Shown here: piece after piece, positions 27,017 through 36,836 of the stretch
How positions within the stretch are numbered: the first letter of the stretch is position 1
How the letters are laid out: every line of letters starts with the position of its first letter
Assembly (NCBI RefSeq): GCF_003054445.1
Contig: NC_042506.1
Span: 813,501 to 877,500, forward strand
Reading direction: 5' to 3'
Length of the DNA: 64,000 nt
DNA from: Pichia kudriavzevii
Taxonomy: Eukaryota > Ascomycota > Pichiomycetes > Pichiales > Pichiaceae
Made by a program: the position numbers and the translations under genes
The notes under the pieces: generated by a model
Seen by the model: the letters and a program-made list of their open reading frames with translations, nothing else
Told to the model about the DNA's origin: nothing
The model's database searches: none

Positions 27017-27181
27017 AGCTTAGTCATTCTGTTGCATCCTTGAACAGTGACGAACGAGTCGGTAGTGGTACACTATGGTTTCCAAGTGACCGAGCCAGGA
27101 TTGCAGGTTGAAAATGCCCTGACTAAGATTAGGGAATTACAGTTGAAGGCGTTCTTCAGTGTGAATTGCCATTTTACAGAT
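27017..27181 (+). ncRNA. Candidate H/ACA-box snoRNA-like structured RNA
   Basis: In the spacer upstream of the H2A gene's 3' end. A nested 5' hairpin is predicted by eye: TAGTCA (27021-27026) with TGACTA (27120-27125); TGCATCC (27033-27039) with GGATTGCA (27098-27105, one bulge); TCGGT (27059-27063) with ACCGA (27089-27093). AGATTA follows immediately at 27126-27131, fitting the H box ANANNA. A second hairpin, GG-AATT-ACA-..TGAA against TTCA..TGT..AATT..CC (27132-27170), precedes ACA at 27176-27178, three bases from the proposed end. TATATA at 26999-27004 could be its promoter. Not folded computationally; function and target unknown. Confidence 0.35.
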
Positions 27182-27450
27182 ATATAAATATAGATTTTTT
27201 TTTTTGTAGAACTATGGCCAGATAGAAGCCAACAATATTGTTCTAACTGAGACATCAATTCCATAGAGGTGGAAACCTTGGCTTAGTTTTATATACATTT
27301 GACTAGCGACGTTTAAGATATCAATTCCACATAATTGGGAATTCCAAATTAAGTGTTTGAATTTTCATTTTTAAAATAAAACTAATTTTAAACTAATATA
27401 CAAATTATACCCATATACATTGATCCCAAAAAATATGTATCTTATTGGAT

Positions 27451-27846
27451 TTATAATTCTTGAGAAGCCTTAGCCTTTGCAGACTTCTTTGGTAACAAGG
27501 ATTGGTGAATGTTTGGTAAGACACCACCTTGAGCAATAGTAACGTGACCTAATAACTTGTTCAATTCTTCATCGTTTCTAATTGCTAATTGTAAATGTCT
27601 TGGGATAATTCTGGTCTTTTTGTTGTCTCTTGCTGCATTACCTGCTAATTCCAAAATTTCTGCAGCTAAATATTCCAAAACAGCAGTCATGTAAACTGGT
27701 GCACCAGAACCGATTCTTTGTGCATAGTTACCCTTTCTTAATAATCTGTGGACTCTACCAACTGGGAAAGTTAAACCCGCCTTTGCGGATCTAGAAGTTG
27801 AAACTTTTTCAGAGGAACCTGCTTTACCACCTTTACCACCGGACAT
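27451..27846 (-). CDS. HTA1: Histone H2A
   Basis: Core histone of 131 residues with the full histone fold: [67 protein letters not shown], and [11 protein letters not shown] of the docking domain. It ends SQEL, the damage-signalling Ser motif of yeast H2A (gamma-H2A site). Divergent from the H2B gene with 658 bases between starts; the shared promoter is described separately. Other H2A genes may exist elsewhere, so HTA1 versus HTA2 is arbitrary. Confidence 0.98.
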   Translation of the reverse strand: MSGGKGGKAGSSEKVSTSRSAKAGLTFPVGRVHRLLRKGNYAQRIGSGAPVYMTAVLEYLAAEILELAGNAARDNKKTRIIPRHLQLAIRNDEELNKLLGHVTIAQGGVLPNIHQSLLPKKSAKAKASQEL

Positions 27847-28156
27847 TGTAATTGATTTGATTTATTATTTATTTGTTTGATGATAAAGAAGAAGAAAATA
27901 TAAACAATAATTAACTTCACTTGAATTATCTTCATCATTTGGGAGATACCCGTATATTTATATCAACTTGTTCCATCTACATCAACAATCTTTGAGAAAT
28001 CAGGAAACGCAGTACCGCGGAAGTACCAGACCTCCAGCGTAGTTCTCAGAACGGTCATGCCAATAATATTAGTTAACCAGGACGTTAAGCGCGCCAAAAG
28101 AAAGAATTAGAGGGGGGGGAAAAAAAAAAGAACAATTAATTTGACCACGGTGGCGC

Positions 28157-28198
28157 GCGGTACCAAAATTACACTAGAAGTCGTAATTTTAGTACCGC
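28157..28198. repeat. 16-bp inverted repeat at the histone promoter centre
   Basis: Arms GCGGTACCAAAATTAC and GTAATTTTAGTACCGC are inverted copies with one mismatch and a ten-base spacer. The dyad centre (about 28177) is within a few bases of the midpoint between the two histone start codons (about 28175). Confidence 0.95.
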
Positions 28199-28332
28199 CA
28201 CTCGAGGGTGTAAAATGATTAAGAATGTGGCAATAGTTGAAGGAAAAATATCTCGCGCCAAATTCTATGGGCAAAGTAAATCGCAAATCGTTAGTAACGC
28301 GGTACCATCTGGCATCTGTTGATTTTTTATAG

Positions 28333-28352
28333 ACTCTAGTTTTCACTAGAGT
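28333..28352. repeat. 8-bp perfect inverted repeat upstream of the H2B TATA box
   Basis: ACTCTAGT TTTC ACTAGAGT, arms of eight bases with a four-base centre, ends 25 bases before the H2B TATA box. Could be a paired binding site. Confidence 0.9.
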
Positions 28353-28504
28353 ATGAAATGGGTTTTCAAGTTTGTGTTATATAAAGAGACTAGTTTCCCA
28401 CATTTTTATCATTACCTCAATCATCAATTATTTCTGTATTGTTATACTTCCCTTAAGCATCTAAGAATACTTTAGACACAACAACACATACTATACAAAT
28501 AAAA

Positions 28505-28897
28505 ATGGCTCCAAAAGCAGAGAAGGTCGCATCCAAGGCTCCAGCTGAGAAGAAACCAGCAGGCAAGAAGACAGCAGCAGCAACTGATAACAAGAAGAGA
28601 ACCAAGGCAAGAAAGGAGACATACTCCTCTTACATCTACAAGGTCTTGAAGCAAACCCACCCAGATACCGGTATCTCCCAAAAGGCAATGTCCATTATGA
28701 ACTCCTTTGTCAACGATATCTTTGAAAGAATTGCTTCTGAAGCTTCAAAGTTGGCTGCTTACAACAAAAAGTCTACCATTTCTGCAAGAGAAATCCAAAC
28801 CGCTGTTAGATTGATCTTGCCAGGTGAATTATCCAAGCACGCTGTTTCCGAAGGTACCAGAGCTGTTACTAAGTACACTTCTGCTGCAACTGCTTAA
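28505..28897 (+). CDS. HTB1: Histone H2B
   Basis: Core histone of 130 residues: a Lys/Ala-rich tail, then [84 protein letters not shown]. The conserved Lys near the C-terminus (AVTKYTS) is the Bre1 ubiquitination site of the family. Start ATG follows an A-rich leader (ATAAAAATGGC). Paired with H2A. Confidence 0.98.
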   Translation: MAPKAEKVASKAPAEKKPAGKKTAAATDNKKRTKARKETYSSYIYKVLKQTHPDTGISQKAMSIMNSFVNDIFERIASEASKLAAYNKKSTISAREIQTAVRLILPGELSKHAVSEGTRAVTKYTSAATA

Positions 28898-29333
28898 GCT
28901 TGTCTTATTGTCAAAATAAATTAACTAAAATTGTTTTTATTTTATTTAGGGTGTATATTAGTATATAAAATAATCATTGGGATTACTTTGGATCTTTGCT
29001 TCATGCTTCAGAAAACCTTATTCAGACTATTTCCCTAAGTCGATAGTATATGTGGCTGGTACACTGACGGTGCTTTTAGTAACGTAAACACCTTTTAGAT
29101 GTCCTGGATATCTAATCCCCCTAATGTTTTCCCCTGATTTTTTTTACGAGAACATCCGTGCACACGATCCATTTCCCCATTCGGTAATTTGACAGGCTAA
29201 AAATTTTTTGCATCTAAAGACCTACTAAAGTTTTTCATTCTGCACTTTAGAAATATACAAGTTGAATTGACAAGATAGAGGCCCCCCTTGACGGAATATT
29301 TAAGATCTCACTATCTTAAGTAAGCCATAAAAC
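28898..29333. other. Spacer between H2B and UTP8
   Basis: About 435 bases holding the H2B 3' end and UTP8 promoter. AAAAATTTTTT at 29199-29209 resembles the RRPE motif of ribosome-biogenesis genes. No RNA gene seen. Confidence 0.5.
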
Positions 29334-31751
29334 ATGTCGTCGATAATTTATGACCCATTTGTGGTTAACAGTTTGCCAAGGCTACCTCCAAAGACAGACG
29401 TTTTCAAATCTTGTGTCTCATCTCAAATAAAGGATGCAAATTCAAATAGTTTTGATGTTGCAATAAGTGGTTCATACCTTGCAACGTTTATAACTCGCCC
29501 ATCACCTAAAATGATCTGGTCCTATGCTTTATCTCCACAGACCATAGTCACGTCAATGGATTCGTTTGATTTCGAAGAAATCAGTGATAATCAAAAGTTT
29601 CAACATAATCATCAGGTAACAGATGGTAAAATATTTGCAGTTGGTATCAACGAAAGGAAAGCTAACAAACTGAGGTTTATCTCTTATGGGACTGAGGAAA
29701 AGAAGTCCAGTAGTCTCGATGATGAAAATCAAAGTAGTTCCTTGTCTACAGTTAATGAAGAAGACAAACAATCAAATGAAATGGAGCATATAAAAGAGGT
29801 CAAAGATAGATCAATCAACGTAGATGATAAAATTGCTGGCTTGAAATTCTCCAAGAACTCGAAGTACGTCTATTCAGTATCTTCAAATGGTACAATTTCG
29901 GTTTACAAATTCTCAGTTGACAGTGGTGACGATGAGAATCCTATATTTAAAAGAAAAGCCGAATCTTCTAGAAACAAGGCATCTGTCATATTTCATCAAT
30001 TTATTAAACCTGAAGAATTGAAGGTTAACTCACGCAATGATAAAATCGACTATTTGTTGATTACAGCAGAGAAAACTGAATCTCAGAGTTCAATTGATGT
30101 ATCTGTCTTTTCAATTAACGATGACGAAATCTTAGAAATCTCAAAATCTACAATCGACTCATTAAATGATGTTAACAATATCCACATTACCTATGATATA
30201 TCTGGGAAATTGATTATTCTTGAAAATGAACCAAAATTGACTATCAAAGCATATGATTTGCCGTTTGTAAATAATGGACATAGAATCGAAATTGGCGGCG
30301 TTTTCAAACATGAACGGAAAGATTCTCCAACTTCGGTTGCATGTGCATCGAGTAATCGGATTCTAGTTACCAAGGGTAGTACTGTTGCGTTGATAGACAT
30401 CCAATATGAAGCGCTCTTGTCATCTTTAGATTTATACTCTAGATCTAAAGACACAGATAATTTGAAACCCCCTAGGGATGCGGTTCTTCTAAATGTTCCA
30501 AGCGTTAATGGTAATACACTCAAATCTAAGAAAACGTTTGCCTTATTAATATTGAAAAATACAAAAGAAAATTACTCTCAAATTCAACATGTCTCCATAG
30601 ATGTTGGTTTAGGTAAACTAAGAGACGCACTAGTTTCTTTGCCAAGCGTCGACGATTCTCAATCCGACCAATTTACTAGTTTCACCAGCTACTTCACCAA
30701 ACAAGATCAGCAGCATAGTGGTGTCAACAAATCGGAGGCTGAGAAATTAAATTCTCAAATCAATCAATCTAACGATGAATTGGGTGAGGTATACTCTAAA
30801 CTAGTTGAAATCAAGAACTCAGGTGACGTGAGGTTGCTTGAGAATAGCATCGTCTCATATCTAAAGAATAAACCATTTGGGGAATTGTTTGAAGATGGTG
30901 AGTTTAAAGCTTATGAGTATGAAAAGGATAGATTTGTTGACCCTAAGTTTTTCACACAATTAACGTTGCTTTTGTTTGAGCATGACATAAAGACCGACAC
31001 AATAACATTGGACGTATCTAATGAAGACTCAATACCGGAATACGGATTAACGTATATTCTCACACATCCCCTCTTTCCGATAAAATATTCACACGGTTTA
31101 TTAAGATTATTAGAGCCTCTTCCAAGATTACAAAGACAGGCCATTGTTACATGCGCCAATATTCCTTGTGGGGATTTCATAATGGAACTAAGCAGCTGTG
31201 AAAATGATGAGATCTTTAAAGACATCATGACGAGATTGAACGACGAGTTTTCAGGGGAGGAGATTACCAAGGAAACCATGAAGATTATGAGACAACAATC
31301 CCACGTTGGCAAGAAGGACTCCTTTAATTTGGATAGGATCATCAACAAGATTATCAAATTGAACTTCGGATTTGAAGTCTTGAATTCATTTATAGATTCC
31401 AATGGCTTAATATTGAGTTTACATTATTCAAATGATGACCACCAATTGTCTAAATTGATAAAGCAAACACAATTGAAGGTGGACTCTTTAATTGAGGATA
31501 CACAACTATTGACACTGGTGAACCAATGTCTGACTAATGCAGAAGCGTCGAAACAAGGTAAGGCCTCTAAATCCTCAAAGAAATACAAAAGAAAGGATAA
31601 AAAGAAGTCTGAAGCCCATGAAAACGGCGAGCAGAGTATAGAAGTTGGCCTAAGCAAGCTGGACATGATACTCAAAGTTGGAACAGAAAGTCAAGGCTCT
31701 AAGAAAAAGACCAGATCTTCCACTTATACCATTGATAGGCTTGTGATCTGA
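29334..31751 (+). CDS. UTP8: U3 snoRNP / t-UTP component Utp8
   Basis: Subunit of the t-UTP (UTP-A) subcomplex needed for early 18S rRNA processing and, in S. cerevisiae, tRNA export. Key resemblance is at the N-terminus: 'LPRLPPKTDVF', 'VAISGSYLATFITRPSPKMIWSYALSPQTIVTSMDSF' type block followed by 'KIFAVGINERKANKLRF', aligning with the remembered Utp8 'GISGSSISQYIINPTPK' and 'GLMVNKRNYTL'. Beta-propeller-like strands cover about 1-400, a helical C-terminal half follows, with a basic KKYKRKDKKK tract near residue 765. At 805 aa it is longer than the 713-residue S. cerevisiae protein. An RRPE-like box lies upstream. Confidence 0.8.
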   Translation: MSSIIYDPFVVNSLPRLPPKTDVFKSCVSSQIKDANSNSFDVAISGSYLATFITRPSPKMIWSYALSPQTIVTSMDSFDFEEISDNQKFQHNHQVTDGKIFAVGINERKANKLRFISYGTEEKKSSSLDDENQSSSLSTVNEEDKQSNEMEHIKEVKDRSINVDDKIAGLKFSKNSKYVYSVSSNGTISVYKFSVDSGDDENPIFKRKAESSRNKASVIFHQFIKPEELKVNSRNDKIDYLLITAEKTESQSSIDVSVFSINDDEILEISKSTIDSLNDVNNIHITYDISGKLIILENEPKLTIKAYDLPFVNNGHRIEIGGVFKHERKDSPTSVACASSNRILVTKGSTVALIDIQYEALLSSLDLYSRSKDTDNLKPPRDAVLLNVPSVNGNTLKSKKTFALLILKNTKENYSQIQHVSIDVGLGKLRDALVSLPSVDDSQSDQFTSFTSYFTKQDQQHSGVNKSEAEKLNSQINQSNDELGEVYSKLVEIKNSGDVRLLENSIVSYLKNKPFGELFEDGEFKAYEYEKDRFVDPKFFTQLTLLLFEHDIKTDTITLDVSNEDSIPEYGLTYILTHPLFPIKYSHGLLRLLEPLPRLQRQAIVTCANIPCGDFIMELSSCENDEIFKDIMTRLNDEFSGEEITKETMKIMRQQSHVGKKDSFNLDRIINKIIKLNFGFEVLNSFIDSNGLILSLHYSNDDHQLSKLIKQTQLKVDSLIEDTQLLTLVNQCLTNAEASKQGKASKSSKKYKRKDKKKSEAHENGEQSIEVGLSKLDMILKVGTESQGSKKKTRSSTYTIDRLVI

Positions 31752-32034
31752 ATCCGTGATTACTGTAAACACACACAAACACATTTATATATATATGTAT
31801 ATGTATACTCAATTGTAGACCATTTTCTAATAAATCTAATATGCGTTCTCCAGTGGCTGAATCAGGTGCTTGCTAGAGTGAAACTTTTCGGTTTCTCAGT
31901 TTGTACTTTTCGGTCTTTTTGGCAATTTCTCCAACTGAGGGAGAACCACGCAAATTTCATTTGTAGAGATTTACTCTGAGCTGTTGCCACTGCACGCTTC
32001 TTCAATTGAACAGGTCATTTCCAGACGACAACAC
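31752..32034. other. Spacer between UTP8 and CPR5
   Basis: A (AC)n/(TA)n tract (31769-31806) follows the UTP8 stop; nothing else recognisable. Confidence 0.5.
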
Positions 32035-32679
32035 ATGATGAAATTACTTGCATCTGTCTTTGCCATTATAGCTGCATTCTTCCTTTTGATTTCCCAATCA
32101 AATGCCTCCGGTGAATTAGCAGAATTACCTGAAATCACCCACAAAGTTTATTTCGACATCACCAAAGGCGACGAACCACTAGGCAGAGTTGTTATTGGTT
32201 TGTTTGGCGACGTTGTCCCAAAGACCGTTGAAAACTTCTACAAGCTCTCGATCTCAGACGACCCAAAATTTGGTTACAAGGGCTCTTCTTTCCATAGGGT
32301 GATCAAGAACTTTATGATTCAAGGTGGTGATTTCACCAACCATAACGGTACCGGTGGTAAGTCGATCTATGGCTCAAAGTTCCCTGATGAAAACTTTAAA
32401 CTAAAGCATGATAGACCGGGCATGCTTTCAATGGCCAATGCAGGCAAGAACACCAATGGTTCTCAATTCTTCATTACCACCGTCAAAACTCCATGGTTGG
32501 ATGGCAGACATGTTGTCTTTGGTACTGTTGTTGAAGGTTTTGACGTTGTCCAAGCCATTGAAAACTCAAAGACCGGTTACGGGGACAAGCCAAAGGAACC
32601 AATTGTCATTGCAGATTGTGGTGCAATCGAAGACATTGCTGAGCACGAAACTGAACCAAAAGCTAAAGACGAACTATAA
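32035..32679 (+). CDS. CPR5: ER-resident cyclophilin (peptidyl-prolyl isomerase), Cpr5 type
   Basis: Secretory-pathway cyclophilin of 214 residues from ATG 32035 (MMKLLASV); a signal peptide spans about residues 1-25. The catalytic core has all usual landmarks: [43 protein letters not shown] with the active Arg, [20 protein letters not shown], and [10 protein letters not shown] with the Trp that binds cyclosporin. It ends in KDEL, an ER retrieval signal, whereas S. cerevisiae Cpr5 ends HDEL. The frame's upstream extension starts at a TTG and is not used. Confidence 0.94.
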   Translation: MMKLLASVFAIIAAFFLLISQSNASGELAELPEITHKVYFDITKGDEPLGRVVIGLFGDVVPKTVENFYKLSISDDPKFGYKGSSFHRVIKNFMIQGGDFTNHNGTGGKSIYGSKFPDENFKLKHDRPGMLSMANAGKNTNGSQFFITTVKTPWLDGRHVVFGTVVEGFDVVQAIENSKTGYGDKPKEPIVIADCGAIEDIAEHETEPKAKDEL

Positions 32680-33407
32680 ATACATGTGTAAACCAAATTT
32701 ATATAACTAGAACTTAGGTAACCCACGGTAAAATACCACAATGTACACCAGTCTTGGCAGACCACCAAAGAGCCCAATGGACACACATACAGCCTCTCCC
32801 ATACAGTCTCTCCAATAGAGTGGATTTCACGCAAAGCACAAGCACCTAAAATGGCAGCACCGTTAAAGTGACATGGCCCAGTATGCTAGTGTATTCTAGA
32901 TAACCCAGCTACATATTCAAGGCATAATCTACTCTTCAATGCGTCAGCTTCCCCCACTCCTCACCCTCATCCCCTTGACCTTCTTCAGTTGACCACTGTC
33001 ATCAAATTCAACACCTTGGCTAGTGCTTTAACCGAGAGTGTTTCCATTTACACATATTCTTTTCCGCGACGTTGTTAATCTAGGGGGAGAGTGCCAAAAA
33101 AAAAAAAAAAGCCACATTCTGTGAGATAATCCTGTGCAGGAGTCAAAAAAAAAAAAGGTTCGTTGTTATCGTCCTATCATGTCTCTCCAACAAATCTCTC
33201 TCTTGAGGTTTAGGGCCCCTCTCTGTACTTAATTAAACTAATTATTATTAGTCAAAATTATTTGGCCACTGACCACTGCAGACTTGTGTTTGTGCTATAC
33301 AATATCTGGTATAGACCATTCTCAATTGATTCGTCTCTACCATCAGACACCGCATTCACCACCTTTCCATTTTATTTAATAGACAAAGGTAGTTTAGGCT
33401 TGTTATT
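32680..33407. other. Intergenic region CPR5-VSB1
   Basis: About 730 bases without a gene. It contains two poly-A runs (15 A at 33096-33110; 12 A at 33145-33156), likely nucleosome-excluding elements of the VSB1 promoter. Confidence 0.55.
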
Positions 33408-36400
33408 ATGTCATCATATTATGACAACGACAACAACGAGTTTGTGAAATCCGTATCAATACCCAAGGCAAGTGATCACCATAGACATCCTTCTGTTTCG
33501 AATAATGCATTAGCTAGAAGCTTTGTTTATAGCTCTTTCAAGCCCGGCTCTTCATTTTCTCCAAATTCGAAATCCTTGCAGGTGCATTCATCAGATTCAA
33601 TTCATGAAGATTCTGCAGATTTGGCAGAAATTGCCGTCACCGATTTCAATAACATAGATTCAGAATATTCGAATCCTCCACTTATTCTCACAAAAGATGA
33701 TTCTGGCACCACTCTGAATGACTCATACTCGACACAGGTGATGTCCGATCAAAATGGGGTTCCATCTCCACTGTTGTTGCCTAATCAAAAGCCTTCTTAT
33801 GGATCATATGATGACTCGGGATCGGAATATCATTCCTACTTTGAAGATCCAGAGGCTCTACGAAACCAGGGACACCATTTTTCCCTTAAGGAAACCTTGG
33901 ACTTTTGGAGAAACGCCGACAGTGAAACCTTACTCAACGAATGCTTGTATCGGCCAATGAGTTACATGCCTGCCGTTTTTCTAGGTACCCTGCTCAATGT
34001 GCTTGATGCGTTATCTTATGGTATGATTATGTTCCCCATTGGAGAAAGTGTGTTTTCGGGACTGGGGCCTACAGGGTTATCCATGTTCTACGTGTCTACT
34101 GTTATATCACAGCTAATTTTCTCGTTGGGTGGATCTGCATTCAAGAACAGTATTGGCTCGGAAATGATCGAGGTCACCCCCTTTTTTCATCAAATGGCAA
34201 TCAACATAATGATCAAACTACAAAATGATACGAGGTTTGTAAATGATCCAACATTGAATTCCCGTATTATCTCAACCACCATATTCACATTTGCAATATC
34301 CTCTATAGTCACGGGACTGTGTTTCGGTATTTTGGGCAAATGCAAGCTTGGAAAGTTGGTTGGATTTTTCCCAAGGCATATATTGGTTGGCTGTATTGGC
34401 GGTGTGGGCTACTTTTTAATCATTACAGGCATAGAAGTTTCATCCAGACTAGAGGGTGGTATTGAATATAATCTACCCACTTTACAGTACTTATTGAATC
34501 CGCTACCCTTCTTACAGTGGACGATTCCCTTAGGTTTAGCATTTATACTGATTTTCATTCAACACCATAATACAAATCCTTTAATTGTGCCAGCTTATTT
34601 CATAGGTGTTTTCATAATATTTCATTCTTTGATAATGATTGTTCCAAGCTGGAATTTGGACATGGCTCGTGATTTTGGTTGGATCTTCAGTGCCCAAGAA
34701 TCAAATGAACCATGGTATGGATTTTACAATTATTACGATTTTGGCTTATGTGACTGGTGGTTAGTTGTTCATGAGTTGCCAACTATGCTAGCACTGACAT
34801 TCTTTGGGGTTCTACATGTCCCAATTAATGTTCCTGCATTGGCACTTTCAATTGGAATGGATACTTATGACGTAGATAGAGAACTAATGGCTCATGGTGC
34901 GTCCAATTTCATCAGTGGGCTAGCAGGATCAATTCAAAATTATCTTGTCTATACAAATTCAGTTTTATTTATTAGATCAGGTGCTGACTCGAGACTTAGT
35001 GGTGTGTTATTGGCAATTGCGACTGCTTGCATTATGGTTGTTGGTCCTAGTTTAATTGGATATATTCCGGTATGTGTGGTTGGCGCATTGATCTATTTAT
35101 TAGGCTATGAACTACTAAAAGAGTCGGTGTGGGATACAATTGGTAGGTTAAGAAAGTTTGAATATATGACGATTATAATTATTGTCATTACAATGGGCGC
35201 ATTTGATTTTGTCATTGGTATCATCGTAGGTATTTTGCTTGCATGCGTTTCATTTGTAATTGAAGCAGGCAGTAAAAAAGTGATTAGTGAAGTTTATACA
35301 GGGGAATATGCTAGATCGGTGGTTGTCAGACACCCTAAACAGCTGGAATTTTTGAAAAATGTCGGTAAACAGATTTGTGTTTTGAAATTGAATGGGTCGT
35401 TATTTTTTGGGTCAATTGGGGGACTCGAACAAGAAGTTAGAAATATGTTTGACATAGCTAATTATAGAAAGCAACCAATCAAGTACCTGATTCTTGATTT
35501 AAATTCTGTTTTGACTTTTGATTTCTCGGCAACTGAAGGCTTTAAAAGAATCAGAAATTTGCTAATGGAAAAAAATTGTTACTTTATCCTATCATCTGTT
35601 ACTGATAATTCTCCAATCGTTGAAAGTTTGAGATTCTGTGGATTATGGGAAAACGAAGAACACGAGGAAAAGATCCAAATGTTTAATAATTTGAATTCGG
35701 CATTAGAGTGGTGTGAAAATATCTTCCTAAAGAATTATAAAGATCTAAAGAGTTCACCTAGATTCTCATCTATTACAAATATGAAAAAATCCGGTATGGC
35801 ATTATATACCGGTGAAACCTCCACTACTGGAAGTGATCCAAGTGTATTTGTTGGTACTCCAAGGCAGATACAATTTATGAATGCGGCAAGGAAATATAAT
35901 CAGCATGAACAAAAGGAACAAGATTTAATTTTAACTAAGCTATCTGAATCTGGTAGAAAGATGTCAAACTCGCAACTAAAGCAACCACTGTATTTGTTAT
36001 TACAAATTATGCAAGGTCTCAGTGACAAATCAGATGAAAGTTTTTGGCAAAAACTCTCACCATATTTAAAGAGAGTTGTTTACAAACCCGGCGAAGCTGT
36101 GTATGAGAAGAACATCAACCAGCCAAGTTTATATTTTTTTGAAAGTGGTTTAATCAATTATGAAATTGGGTTTAATAATTTAAAATTCAACATAAGGAGC
36201 TCTGAATTACCACTTACAATGTTTGGAGATATTATAATTACCAATAGTGATCGGAGCTTCAAATACATAGCTGAGACAACTTGTGTCGTGTGGGTCCTTG
36301 ACTCTAAGTCTATCAAGAATCTAGAAAAGGAAAACAACTTGATCTACGAAGAACTTTTGGCAGTTTATATTCGTTACTCTACCCAAAGATCCGAGAGTGT

Positions 36401-36428
36401 TATCTCAAATGTTTTAATCTCTTATTAA
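33408..36428 (+). CDS. VSB1: Vacuolar SulP-family transporter with STAS and cyclic-nucleotide-binding-like domains (Vsb1/Ygr125w)
   Basis: A 1006-residue protein similar in size and order to S. cerevisiae Ygr125w (Vsb1, needed for storage of basic amino acids in vacuoles). A 170-residue hydrophilic N-terminus precedes about ten to twelve SulP membrane helices (roughly 185-620; for example PAVFLGTLLNVLDALSYG, ALTFFGVLHVPINVPAL). A STAS domain (about 655-770) has LNGSLFFGSIG and YLILDLNSVLTFDFSATEG. A cNMP-type beta-roll (about 870-985) has VYKPGEAVYEKN and MFGDIIITNSDR; the cyclic-nucleotide-binding Arg motif is not obvious, so nucleotide binding is doubtful. UTP8 and VSB1 are neighbours in S. 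cerevisiae too (YGR128C-YGR125W region, from memory). Confidence 0.88.
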   Translation: MSSYYDNDNNEFVKSVSIPKASDHHRHPSVSNNALARSFVYSSFKPGSSFSPNSKSLQVHSSDSIHEDSADLAEIAVTDFNNIDSEYSNPPLILTKDDSGTTLNDSYSTQVMSDQNGVPSPLLLPNQKPSYGSYDDSGSEYHSYFEDPEALRNQGHHFSLKETLDFWRNADSETLLNECLYRPMSYMPAVFLGTLLNVLDALSYGMIMFPIGESVFSGLGPTGLSMFYVSTVISQLIFSLGGSAFKNSIGSEMIEVTPFFHQMAINIMIKLQNDTRFVNDPTLNSRIISTTIFTFAISSIVTGLCFGILGKCKLGKLVGFFPRHILVGCIGGVGYFLIITGIEVSSRLEGGIEYNLPTLQYLLNPLPFLQWTIPLGLAFILIFIQHHNTNPLIVPAYFIGVFIIFHSLIMIVPSWNLDMARDFGWIFSAQESNEPWYGFYNYYDFGLCDWWLVVHELPTMLALTFFGVLHVPINVPALALSIGMDTYDVDRELMAHGASNFISGLAGSIQNYLVYTNSVLFIRSGADSRLSGVLLAIATACIMVVGPSLIGYIPVCVVGALIYLLGYELLKESVWDTIGRLRKFEYMTIIIIVITMGAFDFVIGIIVGILLACVSFVIEAGSKKVISEVYTGEYARSVVVRHPKQLEFLKNVGKQICVLKLNGSLFFGSIGGLEQEVRNMFDIANYRKQPIKYLILDLNSVLTFDFSATEGFKRIRNLLMEKNCYFILSSVTDNSPIVESLRFCGLWENEEHEEKIQMFNNLNSALEWCENIFLKNYKDLKSSPRFSSITNMKKSGMALYTGETSTTGSDPSVFVGTPRQIQFMNAARKYNQHEQKEQDLILTKLSESGRKMSNSQLKQPLYLLLQIMQGLSDKSDESFWQKLSPYLKRVVYKPGEAVYEKNINQPSLYFFESGLINYEIGFNNLKFNIRSSELPLTMFGDIIITNSDRSFKYIAETTCVVWVLDSKSIKNLEKENNLIYEELLAVYIRYSTQRSESVISNVLISY

Positions 36429-36836
36429 CAGCGTGTAACTCATTTATATATTTTCAAAGGATGAGGTGTTCTATAGGTGTGTCTTTCCAAAGGAAACATC
36501 ATGTGACACATTCAAGTATAATACTTTCCTAAATCGACAGTAATTTTTTAGGAGTTATTTTCTTTTGTAAAAGTTCTGCATCTTTAATACTTTCACTACC
36601 AGAGACGACAGATTCCAGTACCTGAGATCTAACACCGAGAAAATAAGGATTCTCGGCAGGAGAAGATTAGAATTTCTCAGAGATCTTCCTATCAAGCCTC
36701 TTTTTTTTTTGAAGTATAACATATGATGTCAAAAAAAGAACGCGCAACACCTCTATTTCAGCTCTGAGAATTTGGGAAGACATCGAAAGCTTGGGATGAT
36801 CGATCATCTCTTCTGTACAAGCAAGAGCTAGGAAAG
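36429..36836. other. Spacer between VSB1 and the SET-domain gene
   Basis: About 400 bases. A minus-strand frame overlapping the downstream start is a shadow. CATGTGA (36499-36505) is E-box-like; nothing else stands out. Confidence 0.45.

Larger units (their letters stand above)
27847..28504. promoter_or_regulatory. Divergent H2A/H2B promoter with symmetrical GCGGTACC elements
   Basis: TATA boxes lie about equally far from each start: minus-strand TATAAATATA at 27953-27962 for H2A, and TATATAAAG at 28378-28386 for H2B. At the exact middle sits an inverted repeat with 16-base arms (28157-28172 and 28183-28198; one mismatch). Two outer copies of the core occur at 28011-28020 (AGTACCGCGG) and 28298-28307 (CGCGGTACCA). 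Two CGCGCCAAA elements lie at 28091-28099 and 28253-28261. Cell-cycle control is expected for histones; the factor binding these motifs is unknown. Confidence 0.8.

Noticed and set aside
27073-27264. 63-codon minus-strand frame overlapping the candidate RNA
   Set aside because: Composition is atypical of protein (poly-Lys/Ile-Tyr tract from T-rich DNA); the RNA structure explains the region better.
31984-32034. Upstream extension of CPR5
   Set aside because: Opens at a TTG; the signal peptide starts at ATG 32035.
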